Assembly: GCA_029237695.1 (NCBI GenBank)
Contig: JAQRGA010000118.1
Location: 186,001 to 250,000 of the forward strand
Source: Conchocele bisecta
Lineage: Eukaryota; Mollusca; Bivalvia; Lucinida; Thyasiridae
Length of the DNA stretch: 64,000 nucleotides
Reading direction: 5' to 3'
Shown here: piece after piece, positions 1 to 11,649 of the stretch
Numbering within the stretch: the first letter of the stretch is position 1
Layout of the letters: every line of letters begins with the position of its first letter
The notes under the pieces: generated by a model
What the model saw: only the letters and a program-made list of their open reading frames with translations
Database searches by the model: none
What the model was told of the DNA's origin: nothing
Translations under genes and position numbers: made by a program

Positions 1-71
1 GAATTCCGGTAAGGATGAATGCCGATCGTTGAATTACCCGTCGCATGCTCCCGACCAACCCTAGTGAGCTT

Positions 72-905
72 TATAGACCCAATATAAGACTACATATGGA
101 ATCAGTAGAACTGATGAGTGAAGATAGATCTACATTCAGTCTGGCAATTGGTTAGTATATATGTGTAGCACCTGATCTATTTACCATTTGTTGCTGCGTC
201 CGGAGAAAACAGGTTTATTTTATTTGTCACCAGTGTATATCCTGATCAAATAGCACATTATATCAATATCTATAACACAGTCAAGTCTGTGACAGATACC
301 TCTTACATATTTTCTAATTAAGAAGCGTGTGGCCTCCACTGACTTTCTGGGTATGTATGAGAAAATAGGTATTTTAACATGTGTGAGCGTGAAGCATGAC
401 GGGTGTTTCAATGATGGAATGGCGAAGAGTGCGGATGCACAGGCTGATCTGGATCTACACTGGCCGCAAAACCGATAATCCCAATGTCTCCCATCACATC
501 CGCATTTACCAAAAACATTGTTATGTTATAAGACAAGGTATTTTGTCATCCCGCGTCTGTCCGTTCGTAAGATTTGCATTAAAGGTTTTATTTGTCGGTC
601 CAGGTGGCGGCTGGGGGCATCCATGAGCCTCTGCTAACTTGCTCTAGTTTCTTATGATGCAAGGCAATTGGAGTCCGGCCATAAATCACAGGAAAATGTA
701 CGTAGGTTGAACCTGATGTGAAAAATAGACAACTTATAGAAATGGACATTCAACTCAAAGTATATTGTCTCATAAACTACCAACGGTTTTGGTAAATGGT
801 AAATAGATCATCTATACTATCCAATAGCCAGACTGAGTGTAGACCTGTCTTCACTCATCTTCTGATTCCAGATGTAGTCTTATTATTATATTGGGTCTAC
901 AACGT
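72..905. repeat. Foldback element with ~110-bp inverted arms
   Basis: The stretch near 72-185 (including GACCCAATATAAGACTACAT) reappears inverted at about 795-903. Both arms share the pieces that read as tagatctacattcagtctgg and its inverse, with many small differences. The element is therefore an old foldback repeat. A MITE-C copy sits between the arms at about 205-515. No coding sequence is seen. The first 55 bases of the window also recur, diverged, at about 39890-39945, so the window starts inside a dispersed repeat. Confidence 0.6.
205..515. mobile_element. MITE-C copy 1
   Basis: This is a dispersed palindromic repeat. Its marker is the string GCACAGGCTGATCTGGATCT, next to the words for 'tggtcgcaaaacccataagccccatttct' and 'gtttcaatgatggaatggcgaa'. 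Copies lie near 1080, 7200, 9900, 16355, 41300, 47340 and 62405. There is no transposase, so it is non-autonomous; the superfamily is not clear from the ends. Confidence 0.6.
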
Positions 906-1079
906 TCACAAATGTAAAAACAATACCGGTTTTCTCATACATACCATTGCACAGGGAGTCTGGGGGCCATAAATCAGTCAGAAAATGCTACACACTTCTA
1001 AGTTAGAACAATGGGAAACATATACAATGGCCACTCACATCAAAGTATCTTGTCTCATAAACTACCAACGGATTTTCGA

Positions 1080-1300
1080 TAAATGTGGCTGTGACTGCAG
1101 AAATGGAGCTTAAGGGTTTTCCAGTCAGTGTAAATCCAGATCAGCTTGTGCATCCACATGGCCTGATCAGAATTCGCACTATTCGCCATCCTATCGATAA
1201 AATGACCGTCATGCTTCACGCTCCCAAATATAACAATACGTGTTTTCTCATACATACCACAGAGAGTATGTGGGGCCATAAATCACAGCCAGGAAAATAC
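1080..1300. mobile_element. MITE-C copy 2 (diverged)
   Basis: A second, diverged copy of MITE-C: it contains the inverted marker (cagatcagcttgtgcatcca), the 'attcgccatcctatcgat' segment and the 'catgcttcacgctcccaa' segment. Short open frames here run through the repeat on both strands and are not genes. Confidence 0.55.
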
Positions 1301-1535
1301 ACACTTCATAATTAGAACAGAGATATCTGCCACAGATTTGACACAGGAAATGAACTTTTAATCCGTATGATGAACTTGTAAACACTTGGTAGTCTACCAT
1401 ATAGACCTTGTCATTTTCTAGGCACGGCTATCATGATCATGTACGATCATGATGATGATATACACTGTTTGATACCTTGTATCAACAAGATGGCCGTGAC
1501 CTGTATATCACGCGCGCCGAAGCCAGTATAGATGA

Positions 1536-2760
1536 ACAGCATGTGCCCGACTTGTATAGACCAGCATAGCTCTGTACAACGTATAGATGTATATGTACAG
1601 CATGTGCCCATCTTGTACAGACAGCATAGCTCTGTACAATGTATAGATGTACATGTATAGCATATGCCCATCTTGTACAGACCAGCATAGCTCTGTACAA
1701 CGTATACATGCACAGCATGTGCCCGTCTAATGTAGACCAGCATAGCTCTGTACAACGTATACATGTACAGCATGTGCCCGTCTAGTGTAGACCAGCATAG
1801 CTCTGTACAACGTATACATGCACAGCATGTGCCCGTCTAGTATAGACCAGCATAGCTCTGTACAACGTATAGATGTACATGTATAGCATGTGCCCATCTT
1901 GTACAGACCAGCATAGCTCTGTACAACGTATACATGCACAGCATGTGCCCGTCTAGTGTAGACCAGCATAGCTCTGTACAACGTATACATGCACAGCATG
2001 TGCCCGTCTAGTATAGACCAGCATAGCTCTGTACAACGTATAGATGTACATGTATAGCATGTCCCATCTTGTACAGACCAGCATAGCTCTGTACAACGTA
2101 TACATGCACAGCATGTGCCCGTCTAGTGTAGACCAGCATAGCTCTGTACAACGTATACATGTATAGCATGTGCCCGTCTAGTGTAGACCAGCATAGCTCT
2201 GTACAGCGTATACATGCACAGCATGTGCCCGTCTAGTGTAGACCAGCATAGCTCTGTACAACGTATAGATGTACATGAATAGCATGTGCCCATCTTGTAC
2301 AGACCAGCATAGGTCTGTACAACGTATACATGCACAGCATGTGCCCGTCTAGTGTAGACCAGCATAGCTCTGTACAACGTATACATGCACAGCATGTGCC
2401 CGTCTAGTGTAGACCAGCATAGCTCTGTACAACGTATACATGCACAGCATGTGCCCGTCTAGTGTAGACCAACATAGCTCTGTACAACGTATAGCATGTG
2501 CCCATCTTGTACAGACCAGCATAGCTCTGTACAACGTATACATGCTGTGCATGTGCCCGTCTAGTGTAGACCAGCATAATTTTGTACAACGTATACATGT
2601 ACAGTATGTGCCCGTCTAGTATAGACCAGCATAGTTCTGTACAATGTATACATGTACAGTATGTGCCCGTCTAGTATAGACCAGCATAGTTTTGTTTAAC
2701 GTATACGTGTACAGCATGTGCCCGTCTTGTATAGACCCAGCATAGCTCTGTACAATGTAT
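1536..2760. repeat. 55/61-bp minisatellite array
   Basis: About 21 head-to-tail copies of a unit that begins GCATGTGCCC and continues through GACCAGCATAGCTCTGTACA. Two length variants alternate: a 55-bp form carrying GTCTAGTGTAGACC, and a 61-bp form carrying ATCTTGTACAGACC and a 6-bp longer tail. The last three units are the most diverged. Neither unit length is a multiple of three, so the long minus-strand frames that translate to repeated MLCMYTLYRAML strings are read-through of the repeat and not a gene. Confidence 0.95.
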
Positions 2761-4375
2761 ATTTTAATGAGCTAGTATAAAAGATGAGCGCCCTGTGCGA
2801 TTTCCAACGTTAGGCTCAAAATAATGTTACGTCGGAAATCCTGGTTTTCTGACGTCACTATGTGGAGCAGACGACGTTTCAGAATTGAGTCGCTTAACGT
2901 CTAACGTCAATTTATGTGACAAACTTAGCTGGGAAACTGAGAGCCAACGATTTCGATCTAAGTAGAAACTTTAGATATAGTTTGATTATTGATTTTTGTA
3001 TGATTCGTGAGCTCTTGTGTCTCTACTCTAGTCTATATAATCGATGAATACCGACTACGTTAAGTACGGAGTATGCCTACCGAATCGTTTCGATGTTTGA
3101 CAAAACGGTTTGGATTCAGGAAGGAACGTAAACCATGTATACATAGCCTACATAGTGTTTCTGCCACCACATACTAGTTTAGTATGTTTATTTTGTTACA
3201 ACGTGAACATAAACTGTTAACTAATTAATATTTCGTCTGAAAATTTTATTTGAGGCGGATTTCACAAGGTTGTTTATACATTACATACTACAATCCCGAG
3301 AGGAGTTGCTTTCCTAGCCGATCGATAAAAGTCAACAGTTTACCGCAGAAGCCATGTCGGCCTTGGTGGCCGAGTGGTTTTGTGCTGTGTTTGATTTACG
3401 GAAGTGGTGGCTGGAAGTTGGGTGGATGACATAAATGTACGATAGGTTTGAGTAATATGTTTAGCAACGTTGTCAAAAATGGATTACTGTGGAAGTATGG
3501 AGGGACTGATGTGCGTACGCATAGACGAATAGTGACCTGCTTTGTCCGATCCGCTTTGTCCGACCTTCTACATTGCAATCAATGAACGTGACACCATACC
3601 ATACACTGTTACTGGGATAACATCTATTAAGAAATTCAATGCGATGTATTCATTATACGTTTTAAGTAAATACATAAAAACTGATGCATTAGTGAAATTA
3701 GAAACTGAAACATGAAACCGGTTGACTGCTTTTTTGGATATCACAGTATTTTCTGTCACGTCATGCAACATTAAATGAACTCACGTGTCATAGTCTCGTG
3801 ATGTAATACAATATGCCCTTGATACATCAGGTGACGATGCAATCACCGACGTGACTCACTGTGACTGGGTACAATACAAACCATATTGTCTGGGTGGCTA
3901 CGTGTGATCAGTGATTCTATATTTTATGTACATCTGGAACTTATTTTTTTTGCCGTGCCGAGAAAAGTAAGTGGCGGAAACCGGATCTTAGCAGCAGCGA
4001 CAACAACAACAACCTGCGAATGGACGATTCGATATATCTATTCGGATCGAATGCACAAATTCAAAACCTTAACGCTCGAGTAAATGGCCTATATTTTCTG
4101 TTTTCTTGCTCCGATGTGCTTCATATTTCATGTATGCGTTCTTCCTAGGGTCCTCTACCGCCCTGCCACAAATCCACGCTCGTGCCACCCCCACTGATAT
4201 TCGTTTCAACTATATCACGCTTCGTTGTCTACTGACAACTCTTGTATTTAATTATACCAGATACGGTATTAATATGTACGCATTACGCAACCCATTCACA
4301 TTGATCAACATTCAACAGTATGTGAATATGAAACTGAGTTGCTATGTAGAATATAAAGAAACCTGCTGAACCGAC
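2761..4375. other. No gene seen; tRNA-like fragment near 3357
   Basis: I see no convincing coding sequence here on either strand. At 3357-3385 the string GGTGGCCGAGTGGTT matches the D-arm/A-box of a Leu/Ser-type tRNA, but no matching T-arm follows, so it is at most a broken SINE head. The rest is AT-rich unique-looking DNA. Confidence 0.4.
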
Positions 4376-4576
4376 TCCCTACGTTAACCGACAAACTCTT
4401 GGTCCGAGATGATGCCGGTTAACACAAGTTTCACTCTCACAATCACTGGCCTTTTTGTTTTTTACCGACCACAAACCGACCCAACCATGAGCCTTAAAAA
4501 GGTGAACCGACCCAACCATGTGCCTTAAAAAGGTGATTTTTATGGTGTTCGGACCGTCCGTCTGTCCGTCACGCGT

Positions 4577-4935
4577 TCGGTTAACCACTTCGTAACAGTT
4601 TCTCAAACCGGCCATATCTTCTACATAAGTTGCTCAAGTTCTTCAATATTTCAACACATCATTCATTGGTATGTGTGCTACACCTGCCTTGTCATACTTT
4701 ATATTACCTTGACCTTTTGACCTTCACAGGGCTGCTGAAAAGGACTTAGCAATTTCGGTTAACCAGTTTGTCACAGTTTCTCAAACTGGCCATAGCATCT
4801 ACATAAGTTGCTTAACTGCTTCAATATTTCCATACTTCATTCATTTGCATGTATGCTACACCTGCCTTGCCATACTACATATGACCTTCACCCTTTGACT
4901 TAACACTTTTGGTTCACCCGTTTGTCAGTTTCTTC
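4577..4935. repeat. Diverged ~179-bp direct repeat, two and a part copies
   Basis: The segment starting TTCGGTTAACCACTTCGTAA at 4577 is repeated at about 4756 (TTCGGTTAACCAGTTTGTCA), and a truncated third copy starts near 4909. Each carries 'acataagttgct', 'gctacacctgcctt' and 'gaccttttgacctt'. Related but shuffled words occur at 22690-23265, 55000-55330 and 55850-56080, so this is a dispersed repeat family. Runs of T and A follow at 4965-5100. Confidence 0.6.
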
Positions 4936-5404
4936 AATATGCCGCCGGTGGCATCCGCATTCGACATTTTTTTTTTTTTTTTTTATTTCCCCGACCGACC
5001 CAATCCTGTGCCAAAAAGAATAAAAAAATTGAATTTTTTTTTTCCCGACCGACCGACCAGATCTCGCGGAAAAAAATCTGTAAACCAACAAATAAAAAAA
5101 AACTGGCCTAAAGAAACTATGTATAATACCAATCCATTAAGAAAACAGTATTTACAATTGTTGTTATGTGTCTTTAGTTATTATTTTCTGTTGTTGGCAT
5201 ACGTATGGTGCACCAAATGGGCATGTCCCGATCATCAATCAGCACAGTTCACAAGCCCATAATTCTCAAATCTTGTCCATTTGTACTTTACTATACATTG
5301 CATCTGAATTAAAATAGTTTAACATTGACATTAAACTTATTCTGCAATAAATTTGCGTTTTGTTATCAAAAATACTGACGTTAATGTATCTGTCCCGCGG
5401 AATC

Positions 5405-6165
5405 GAATCATTACCGTTACGCTGAACAAAAAATGTAAAATCAGAGTAACCTCCCTTTCCTACTATCAGCTACTAATGCAATGAACACTGTTTATGGGCG
5501 CCCGATTGATAAATAAACACGGTCGTAACACAACTTAAGTCATTGCCGAGAACGAGGCCGGTCTGTATTCAGAATTTTAAGGTTACACATTACATGCATC
5601 ATTACCGTTCGGGGTTTATATACGTCCATATGTATGTAGGTCGACTGAAACCAAAATGGGTAGATAGACACACTTACAACGTTGCCTTTGCATATTCTAC
5701 CTTCATGATGCGTTGTATACAGCGGGGTGAAAAATGGGAGTTTTCAAAGAAAAATCATTACCGTTACGGTCATTTCCGTTACAAAATTGTGTAACGGTAA
5801 TGACGATCGTGTAACGGCAATGATAAATTATCATACTAACCAGTCAGTTCATGCGTCAATTAGATATAAACCAGGTCCCATCAGTTGTCGGTCAGTAATG
5901 GCACATTTATTCAGACCTACAACATTTATATATCAAGATGTAATTAGTAAAAGCTCTGAAACAACAAAAAACAGACACAGCTTCAAGGAGTGTGGGTTTC
6001 TATTGCAATCACATTAAAAGTAAACACTAACTTGAAGTTATATTGTACAGCATATTCAAAGTATAAATATGTTTGTTATATATGCTGTATTAGTATTTTA
6101 AATAATTGGAAAGTCATTACCGTTACGTTTTGTCATTACCGTTACATAATCATTTCGTTACGCCA
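5405..6165. repeat. Scattered CATTACCGTTAC motif cluster
   Basis: The word TCATTACCGTTAC or its inverse GTAACGGTAATGA occurs about eight times between 5405 and 6165, densest at 5755-5825, where the two orientations face each other and could form hairpins. Spacing is irregular, so this is not a simple tandem array. No gene is seen between 5100 and 6600. Confidence 0.5.
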
Positions 6166-6179
6166 TATTTTTGGAGGCT

Positions 6180-7190
6180 GTGCTATTAATTAAAGTAGCT
6201 TTATAACGATGTTTTGGTACATTGGTAAAACACGGCATTCTGTTACATGCCAAGCTATTTTGTTTTGCTTAACTTTACTGATACATATTAAATACATGTT
6301 GTTGGGTTACCATAAATGAGAAATTCCACGACTTGCTACTAAATTTCTCTGTTTCAAACTAATACAATTAGCTTACCATATTCTTGACACTTTTCTAAAT
6401 AGATGCCCCTTCAGTTGTATGTTTTATGCCGTTGAAAAGAAAAAAATGTAAATGTAAAGCTATATTTACGTCATGTAAATGTACATAACGGAAATTACAT
6501 TTCTGAGACCCCTGGTCCCTTGAAGTGGAAATAAAATATATAAAATGACGAGAACAATTGGCTATTACTATATAAATAGTATTATTTCTCCAAAATGTTA
6601 ATTCATAGAAATATTTTTACTACCACAAATTATGTATTACACATCCATGAAATAGGTTCACTAATCAAATTTTTCACAGCTGGCAATCATTCGGTAATTA
6701 TACTGGATCTGGGTGACAACTCTCAGTGTAAAATGAAGAATAATGCTCAGAAGACACAGACTAATGAATTTCAGTTCATAGTCTATAAATTTAAATTTAA
6801 TTTAATGAAGCCTAATCCATTTTCTCCTAAAGTGACCTAACACAACCAATAATAGTCATAAATCGGACATCACCTGACCCAGGTCCTGTTGTCATGGCAG
6901 CAGACCAAAAATTACAAGATAACCTGCAGTTTTAAGACAAAACCACCAACTGCAGAATAAATGCTACTAAATTGCATCCAGCACAACTCCAGGACACTCT
7001 AGAGAATAGACTTGTAGACCCTGATCAATTTGTGTAGGCTGGTCATGATGTACACTATCATTGCATTGTCACCAGACAAGCATGTGGACTTATATCTCAC
7101 AAAACAACTTAAAATATTACTTTTCTATGCTGGTATAAAAGAGAAGAGTGCAGGCTTTTGGAAATGGGTAGTTCTAAGCCATAAACCACA
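6180..7190. other. AT-rich stretch, nothing recognised
   Basis: Only short open frames occur here, with no splice-bounded coding sequence, repeats or RNA-like structure that I can support. Confidence 0.4.
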
Positions 7191-7199
7191 CTGAACACC

Positions 7200-7480
7200 C
7201 TCAACTATACAGAAATATGGCAGTTACTGAAGGAATGGGGCTTATGTGATTTGTGACCAGTGTATACGTAGCTCTTGCTCAAATAGCTCACTCCGGTAGC
7301 CTGATAACGATCTATAATACTAGTTAGAAGCACAACGGGCATTTCATTGACAAAATGTCAAACAGCACAGATTCTGATCAGACTGTGTGACTGCGACAGT
7401 CTGACCTTGATCTACATTGGTGGAAAAACCCATAAACCCCATTTCTCCAGTACCATCCACAATTTATGACAATAAACATA
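7200..7480. mobile_element. MITE-C copy 3
   Basis: The copy begins with the 'gaatggggcttatgtgatttgtgaccagtgta' end, continues through the 'gcacaacgggcatttcattga' middle and closes with 'ggaaaaacccataaacccca'. It is a full-length but diverged member of the family. No gene is seen between it and 7925. Confidence 0.55.
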
Positions 7481-7926
7481 CATTTTTCAGTTCATAGCCT
7501 ATTTTACTTTTGCCCAGACATTATTGATACTTAATTGTGTTGCAATGTCAATATAGGTGCATATCTAAAAGTCAGATTTTTTAAATTTAATATATTAATT
7601 AAATTCACCTGCTGATATAAAATAGTTCTATCTCATAGTTGTTGTTTAAACATAAACATAATAAAAAGAATGTCTACACTCTATGCTGCAGTAATATTGG
7701 ATACTTTATGATCTGCTATGAGGATTTGTATTGTAGATAGTTGTAGTACATGTACCTGTATACTAGTACACAAACATGCCTATCAGGGAAAGTGGTATGC
7801 TTTCATGCCATATATGTAGAGTTCAGGGACATACATACATTGATACAATATCCTCCGTCCCAGCATTGTTTCTGTTTCAACTTATATTTAAACTCGTGCA
7901 ATCAACTCGCGTACCGTCCGTATTCA

Positions 7927-8007
7927 GAGTTACGATTCCATTCATAGTCTTCCTCTGCTTCTTTGGGCCAAAGGAAGAGGAAGACTATGAATGGAATCGT
8001 AACGAAT
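7927..8007. repeat. Strong hairpin, ~27-bp arms
   Basis: GTTACGATTCCATTCATAGT at the left is matched by its exact inverse at 7981-8007, with a loop of roughly 20 bp around CTTTGGGCC. It is probably the core of a small foldback element. It is GC-poor with no T-run, so it is not a terminator. Confidence 0.8.
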
Positions 8008-8179
8008 GAATGGAATGCCAAAGTTTGGCAGTTCATAATTTCCATTCATTGGGGTGGCACGATTTACCCAAATCTAAATAATAGTGAACTCGCCCCAAGG
8101 ACAACTCGCCCTAGATTAACTCCCCACACCTTAAGTCAACTTGCCCCAAACAGGTTAAACATCTGGTAGTGTAAACAAA

Positions 8180-8251
8180 ATGGCGAGCAACATACTGGAT
8201 CACCATAGCAAAATTGGTATTAAACTGGAAGCAGAACTATCCAGTGACATG
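8180..8251 (+). CDS. Possible first coding exon of an unrecognised gene
   Basis: An ATG in good context (ACAAAATGG), preceded in frame by a TAA, opens a 24-codon frame ending at a plausible donor (ATG followed by GTTAGT). The peptide begins MASNILDHHSKIGIKLEAEL. I do not recognise the family. Two further splice-bounded frames lie downstream (10395-10467 and 11439-11492), but the phase does not join directly from this exon to the next, so an exon may be missing or the model may be wrong. It could simply be chance. Confidence 0.25.
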
Positions 8252-8514
8252 GTTAGTTTCTTTGTTTAACAGTTAATTTAATAAAGACAGCTATTCCATC
8301 AGCAGGGTCTGAGGATTTTACACATTTTGACTATATTCGGAATAACTTTTTACCAAACTATCGGAATGTGATAAAATTGTGCCACAGTGTAGCAATTAAT
8401 CAGCTGGTTTATTCCAAAATCCACATAGTTTATTATGACATACACACGGCTAAATTTGTCGTGAATTGCGCATTAGCCGATGCGCAGAATTAGCCGAAAT
8501 GACAGTATATACAT

Positions 8515-9190
8515 AAAACACCTTTCTAAAGTTAAAACAATGTACAAAATAATTCAAATGCGCCCGTGTGTAAATATAATAGTACATACTTGGAAAGGTT
8601 CAAAACTGCTATTAGCCACCATTGAAACAAAACCCCACACGGTGTAAACATCTGGAACTCGCCTATACAACGCATTACAGCATGTCGAAACCGCTGCTTG
8701 GCGTGGGTTTTCGGCATAGATTTTACAGTTGCTAATACATTAACATAAATCTCAAAGATTTTGAGTGTAAACTGCACTAAAAGCGCGTCTCACTAACCTA
8801 AATTCTTCACTTTTTAAAATCAAACACATATACTTCCGCATTCTCAATGGACTATTAGCCGCCAACCATCTTTTCAATCATGTGCACACAGAGGTTTGGT
8901 TGGTTACTGACGTCATTTCCATTAGCCAGCCAAATCAGTGACTGTGTGTCACGTGATTCAATATTTTTATCGGGAAATGAACGTGTTAGATTTTAAAAAA
9001 CGAATTTAGGTTAGTGAGACATGTTTTTAGTGCATTTTAGTAGTTTACACTCGAAATCATTGAGATTTATGTTTGGGGTTTTGTTTCAATGGAGGCGAAT
9101 GGGAGTTTTGTACCATTCTAAGTACTATTATATTTACACCCGGGTGCATTTGAATTGTTTTGTACATTGTTTAGAAAGGTGTTTCATTTA
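8515..9190. repeat. Foldback repeat, unequal arms
   Basis: The left arm (about 8515-8815) and the right arm (about 9003-9190) are inverted copies: CAATGTACAAAATAATTCAA against its inverse near 9150, and AACCTAAATTC against GAATTTAGGTT at 9003. The left arm carries about 110 bp, beginning ACACGGTGTAAACATC, that the right arm lacks. Open frames on both strands are shadows of the repeat. Confidence 0.7.
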
Positions 9191-9364
9191 TATACAAACA
9201 ATAATTGACCATCCAAGACACGCTTGAATCACCTGTGGTTAAATGGAGAGACTGCAGAATTGGTCCGCCACTTTGTTGACAGCACTATCTGAACCTATTG
9301 TTAATGTTAGGAGTTATATTACGCTAAAACTTATAGCTAGGACCTTGTTTTATTGTTCAAACCC

Positions 9365-9775
9365 TAGCTTAGAAAATCTCAGCTTTACGGATTTATTTTA
9401 CTATTTTATCTGTCTTTTATATTTTCTGTATCAGTGAGAGCTGATACCCTTATAGTGTAAAATTTAGTCACAATAACCGCCCATCTTGTCCTGGCGTTTT
9501 GCTACACAGTCTGACGAGTGAGAAGTTTAACACTTCACAGTCCTGTTAAAAACATGCATAGACCAATAATACACATGTGGGTATACATACATTTTAGGTT
9601 GACATTGGTTATCCTTTTATTCCCATTTGTGTAGCAAAACACCAGACAAATGGGCTGTTATTGTGACTAAATTTTACCCTTATAAGGGTCTCCGCTCTCA
9701 CGGATACAGAAAATATAAAAGACAGATGAAATAGTAAAACACATCCATAGAGCTGAGTTTTTCTAAGCTACTCAA
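9365..9775. repeat. Foldback repeat with ~145-bp arms
   Basis: The left arm starts AGCTTAGAAAATCTCAGCTT and the right arm ends with the inverse near 9770. Both include the inverted AAAATATAAAAGACAGATGA segment and the 'gtgactaaattttac' segment. A single arm of the same family occurs again at 17785-17885. It is non-coding and probably a non-autonomous DNA transposon. Confidence 0.75.
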
Positions 9776-10047
9776 ACACTAATGTTAGTGTTATATCAGA
9801 AAGGGGGCTGACCAATTCTAACCGGTTTAGATATCGGTGATATACTCTTAATGTTGACATCCAAGGAGACAGTTTGTGAAAATTCATTGTAATACTACTG
9901 CGATTGAGATTTATATACGTGTGTCTGTGACTGGAGAAGTGAGGCTTATGCATTTGTGACCAGTGCTCACTTCTGTAGCCTGTGTTTTGACTGGACACTA
10001 CGCAATTCATTAAAGTTAATTCAGTATGGAATTTCCTCAACTGGCTG

Positions 10048-10276
10048 TTAACACTTGTACCACTACAGTCCTCTATAGTGGTATTGGCAAAAAGTGTAGA
10101 TCCAGATGAACCTGATCTCCACTTTTTGCAAGTAATTTTAATATATTTTTTTATAAAAAAAAAACCCACCACCTATTTATAAATAAGTGAAAATAATTTT
10201 GTGATGATTGGATTGGTCGGTAAATTAACATATCAAAATCCATTCCAGTTACTTAGGGGTGAACTGAAAGGGTTAA
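10048..10276. mobile_element. MITE-A copy 1 (TTAA-flanked, piggyBac-like)
   Basis: This copy runs from TTAA to TTAA. It has the family middle 'tatagtggtattggcaaaaa', a 'gatccagatga...gatct' palindrome and the right end GAAAGGGTTAA. The family consensus end is TTAACCCTTTCAACAC, of the type known from piggyBac-related elements. It retains the uninterrupted AAATTAACATATCA site that is occupied by another MITE in the copy at 27646-28403. The first TIR is degenerate. Confidence 0.65.
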
Positions 10277-10394
10277 TCACATTGAAAGCTGACATGTAAA
10301 TGCGATAATTAACCGACCAATGCATGTTTATGACCAAGGACAAGTTGCAACTGTATTCACACAGTATTCATTGAACTTGATAATTGACTTTCAG

Positions 10395-10467
10395 GTGTTT
10401 AGAGGCAGATGAGGCTCTTTGGAAGAACAAAAACCTATGGCTGATGACAGGCTCGTTTCCGGCTGTG
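10395..10467 (+). CDS. Possible internal exon of an unrecognised gene
   Basis: Following a TTGACTTTCAG acceptor, one frame stays open with a protein-like composition (CLEADEALWKNKNLWLMTGS...) to a donor GTG/GTATAT. The start phase is 2 and the end phase is 0. The end phase fits the candidate terminal exon at 11439, but the start phase does not fit the candidate first exon at 8180. I do not recognise the product, and no homolog can be named from the sequence alone. Confidence 0.25.
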
Positions 10468-10727
10468 GTATATGTATAGGACTTGCAATTACCAGAGATT
10501 TTCACCAAATGTTTTTTTTTTTTAGATAACATTTTACATCATAATCATGCATAAGCTGTCACTCTTGAGACTTCTTTTCCCACAGTTATTATGTGATGAT
10601 CATTATCATTATCCAATTTTATCGAGCTTTAAATTTTGTTGCGTTTGCTAACTGTAACATTCGTCACTTTTACCATCTTTATACAAATTTGGCATTTTTT
10701 ACTTCCCAATGAAGGCCCTAGATATTA

Positions 10728-11176
10728 TCATAGGCGGTGGAACGGGAAACTTATTGTGGGGGCCCAATTGTGAAGGCCCGATTTTGCCAGGGGGGTCCTG
10801 GGGCTTGCTCCCCCGAAAAATTTTGAAATCTAAGAGGCGTGAAACTGCATCCCCAGGCCCAGTCTTGGGGGCCAAATGTTGCTAGAGGGGTTCGGGGGCA
10901 TGCTCCACCATAAAATTTGAAAATATAAGAGGCGTGAAACGTCATTTAATGCATTCTCTGGTCCCAGTCTTGTGGACCCAAAGGGCCTGGATGTTGGTAG
11001 GGGTGTCTGGGGGCATGCTCCCCCACCCCCGAACATTTGGAAGCAGAGTGAAACGCCATTTCCTGCATTCTCAGCAAATTTGAGGATGATAACATGTGCT
11101 TTATTACAGAATTATTGGGGGGGGGGGGCATGGCCCAACAAAATTATTGGGGGGGGGGGCACTTCCACCGCCCCTG
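10728..11176. repeat. G-rich foldback element with ~110-bp internal repeats
   Basis: The ends ATAGGCGGTGGA and TCCACCGCCCCTGA are inverted, defining the element. Inside, a unit containing GGGGGCATGCTCC and 'taagaggcgtgaaac' is repeated about three times. Two near-identical runs of 12-13 G follow near 11108 and 11148. Open frames with Pro/Gly-rich translations are artefacts of the repeat. Confidence 0.65.
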
Positions 11177-11438
11177 ATTATTTAGTAGATAATATACATG
11201 AACTTTTCAGGTGTCATTGCACAACAGTCTTATTGACATGGAACTGCATGTAATTTTATCAGCACCAACTCTTTTTATCCTATAGCCCACCCCATGCGCC
11301 ACACAGGTTAAGGCCAAATTTTAAATTTTAGACCAATCCATGCAGAATTTACATGTTTCTGTTAGCCATTGCACACTTGATTTCACTTATAAATGTTCTT
11401 GTTCAACATTCAAGTGATACATTTGTAATTATTTTCAG

Positions 11439-11492
11439 AGTTCGCCAATCACATCTGGAGGCCTTGAGAATACCAGCTGTTCAGCAGTGTAG
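11439..11492 (+). CDS. Possible terminal exon of an unrecognised gene
   Basis: A good acceptor (AATTATTTTCAG) at 11438 opens a frame (SSPITSGGLENTSCSAV) that ends in TAG at 11490-11492 and is in phase with the candidate exon ending at 10467. An antisense SINE fragment begins immediately after. With only 17 codons the evidence is thin. Confidence 0.2.
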   Translation, partial: SSPITSGGLENTSCSAV

Positions 11493-11640
11493 CCACATTT
11501 TCTGACGGGGGATTCATACCCGTGGCCAAGTGATATGCAGCAGGTTACATGCATGATCGAACCCGTCGGCCCGGCTTTAAATTACCATAGCTGTTGATAG
11601 ACCGTTAAACATCAATAAATCAATCAATTCATGTGATTGA
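11490..11640 (-). mobile_element. SINE-D fragment, antisense
   Basis: On the minus strand the order is 'gtttaacggtctatcaacagctatgg', then a pol III B-box-like GGGTTCGATC (11555-11565), then 'taacctgctgcat'. It is the same family as the copies at 31575 and 34090. It is a diverged tRNA-derived SINE. Confidence 0.6.
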
Positions 11641-11649
11641 TAGTGATCT

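Noticed and set aside
1447..2598. Several long minus-strand open frames of repeated MLCMYTLYRAML type
   Set aside because: They are the 55/61-bp minisatellite read in shifting frames; there is no splice or start context.
3357..3440. Functional tRNA-Leu/Ser gene from GGTGGCCGAGTGGTT
   Set aside because: No matching T-arm or acceptor stem follows within tRNA length.
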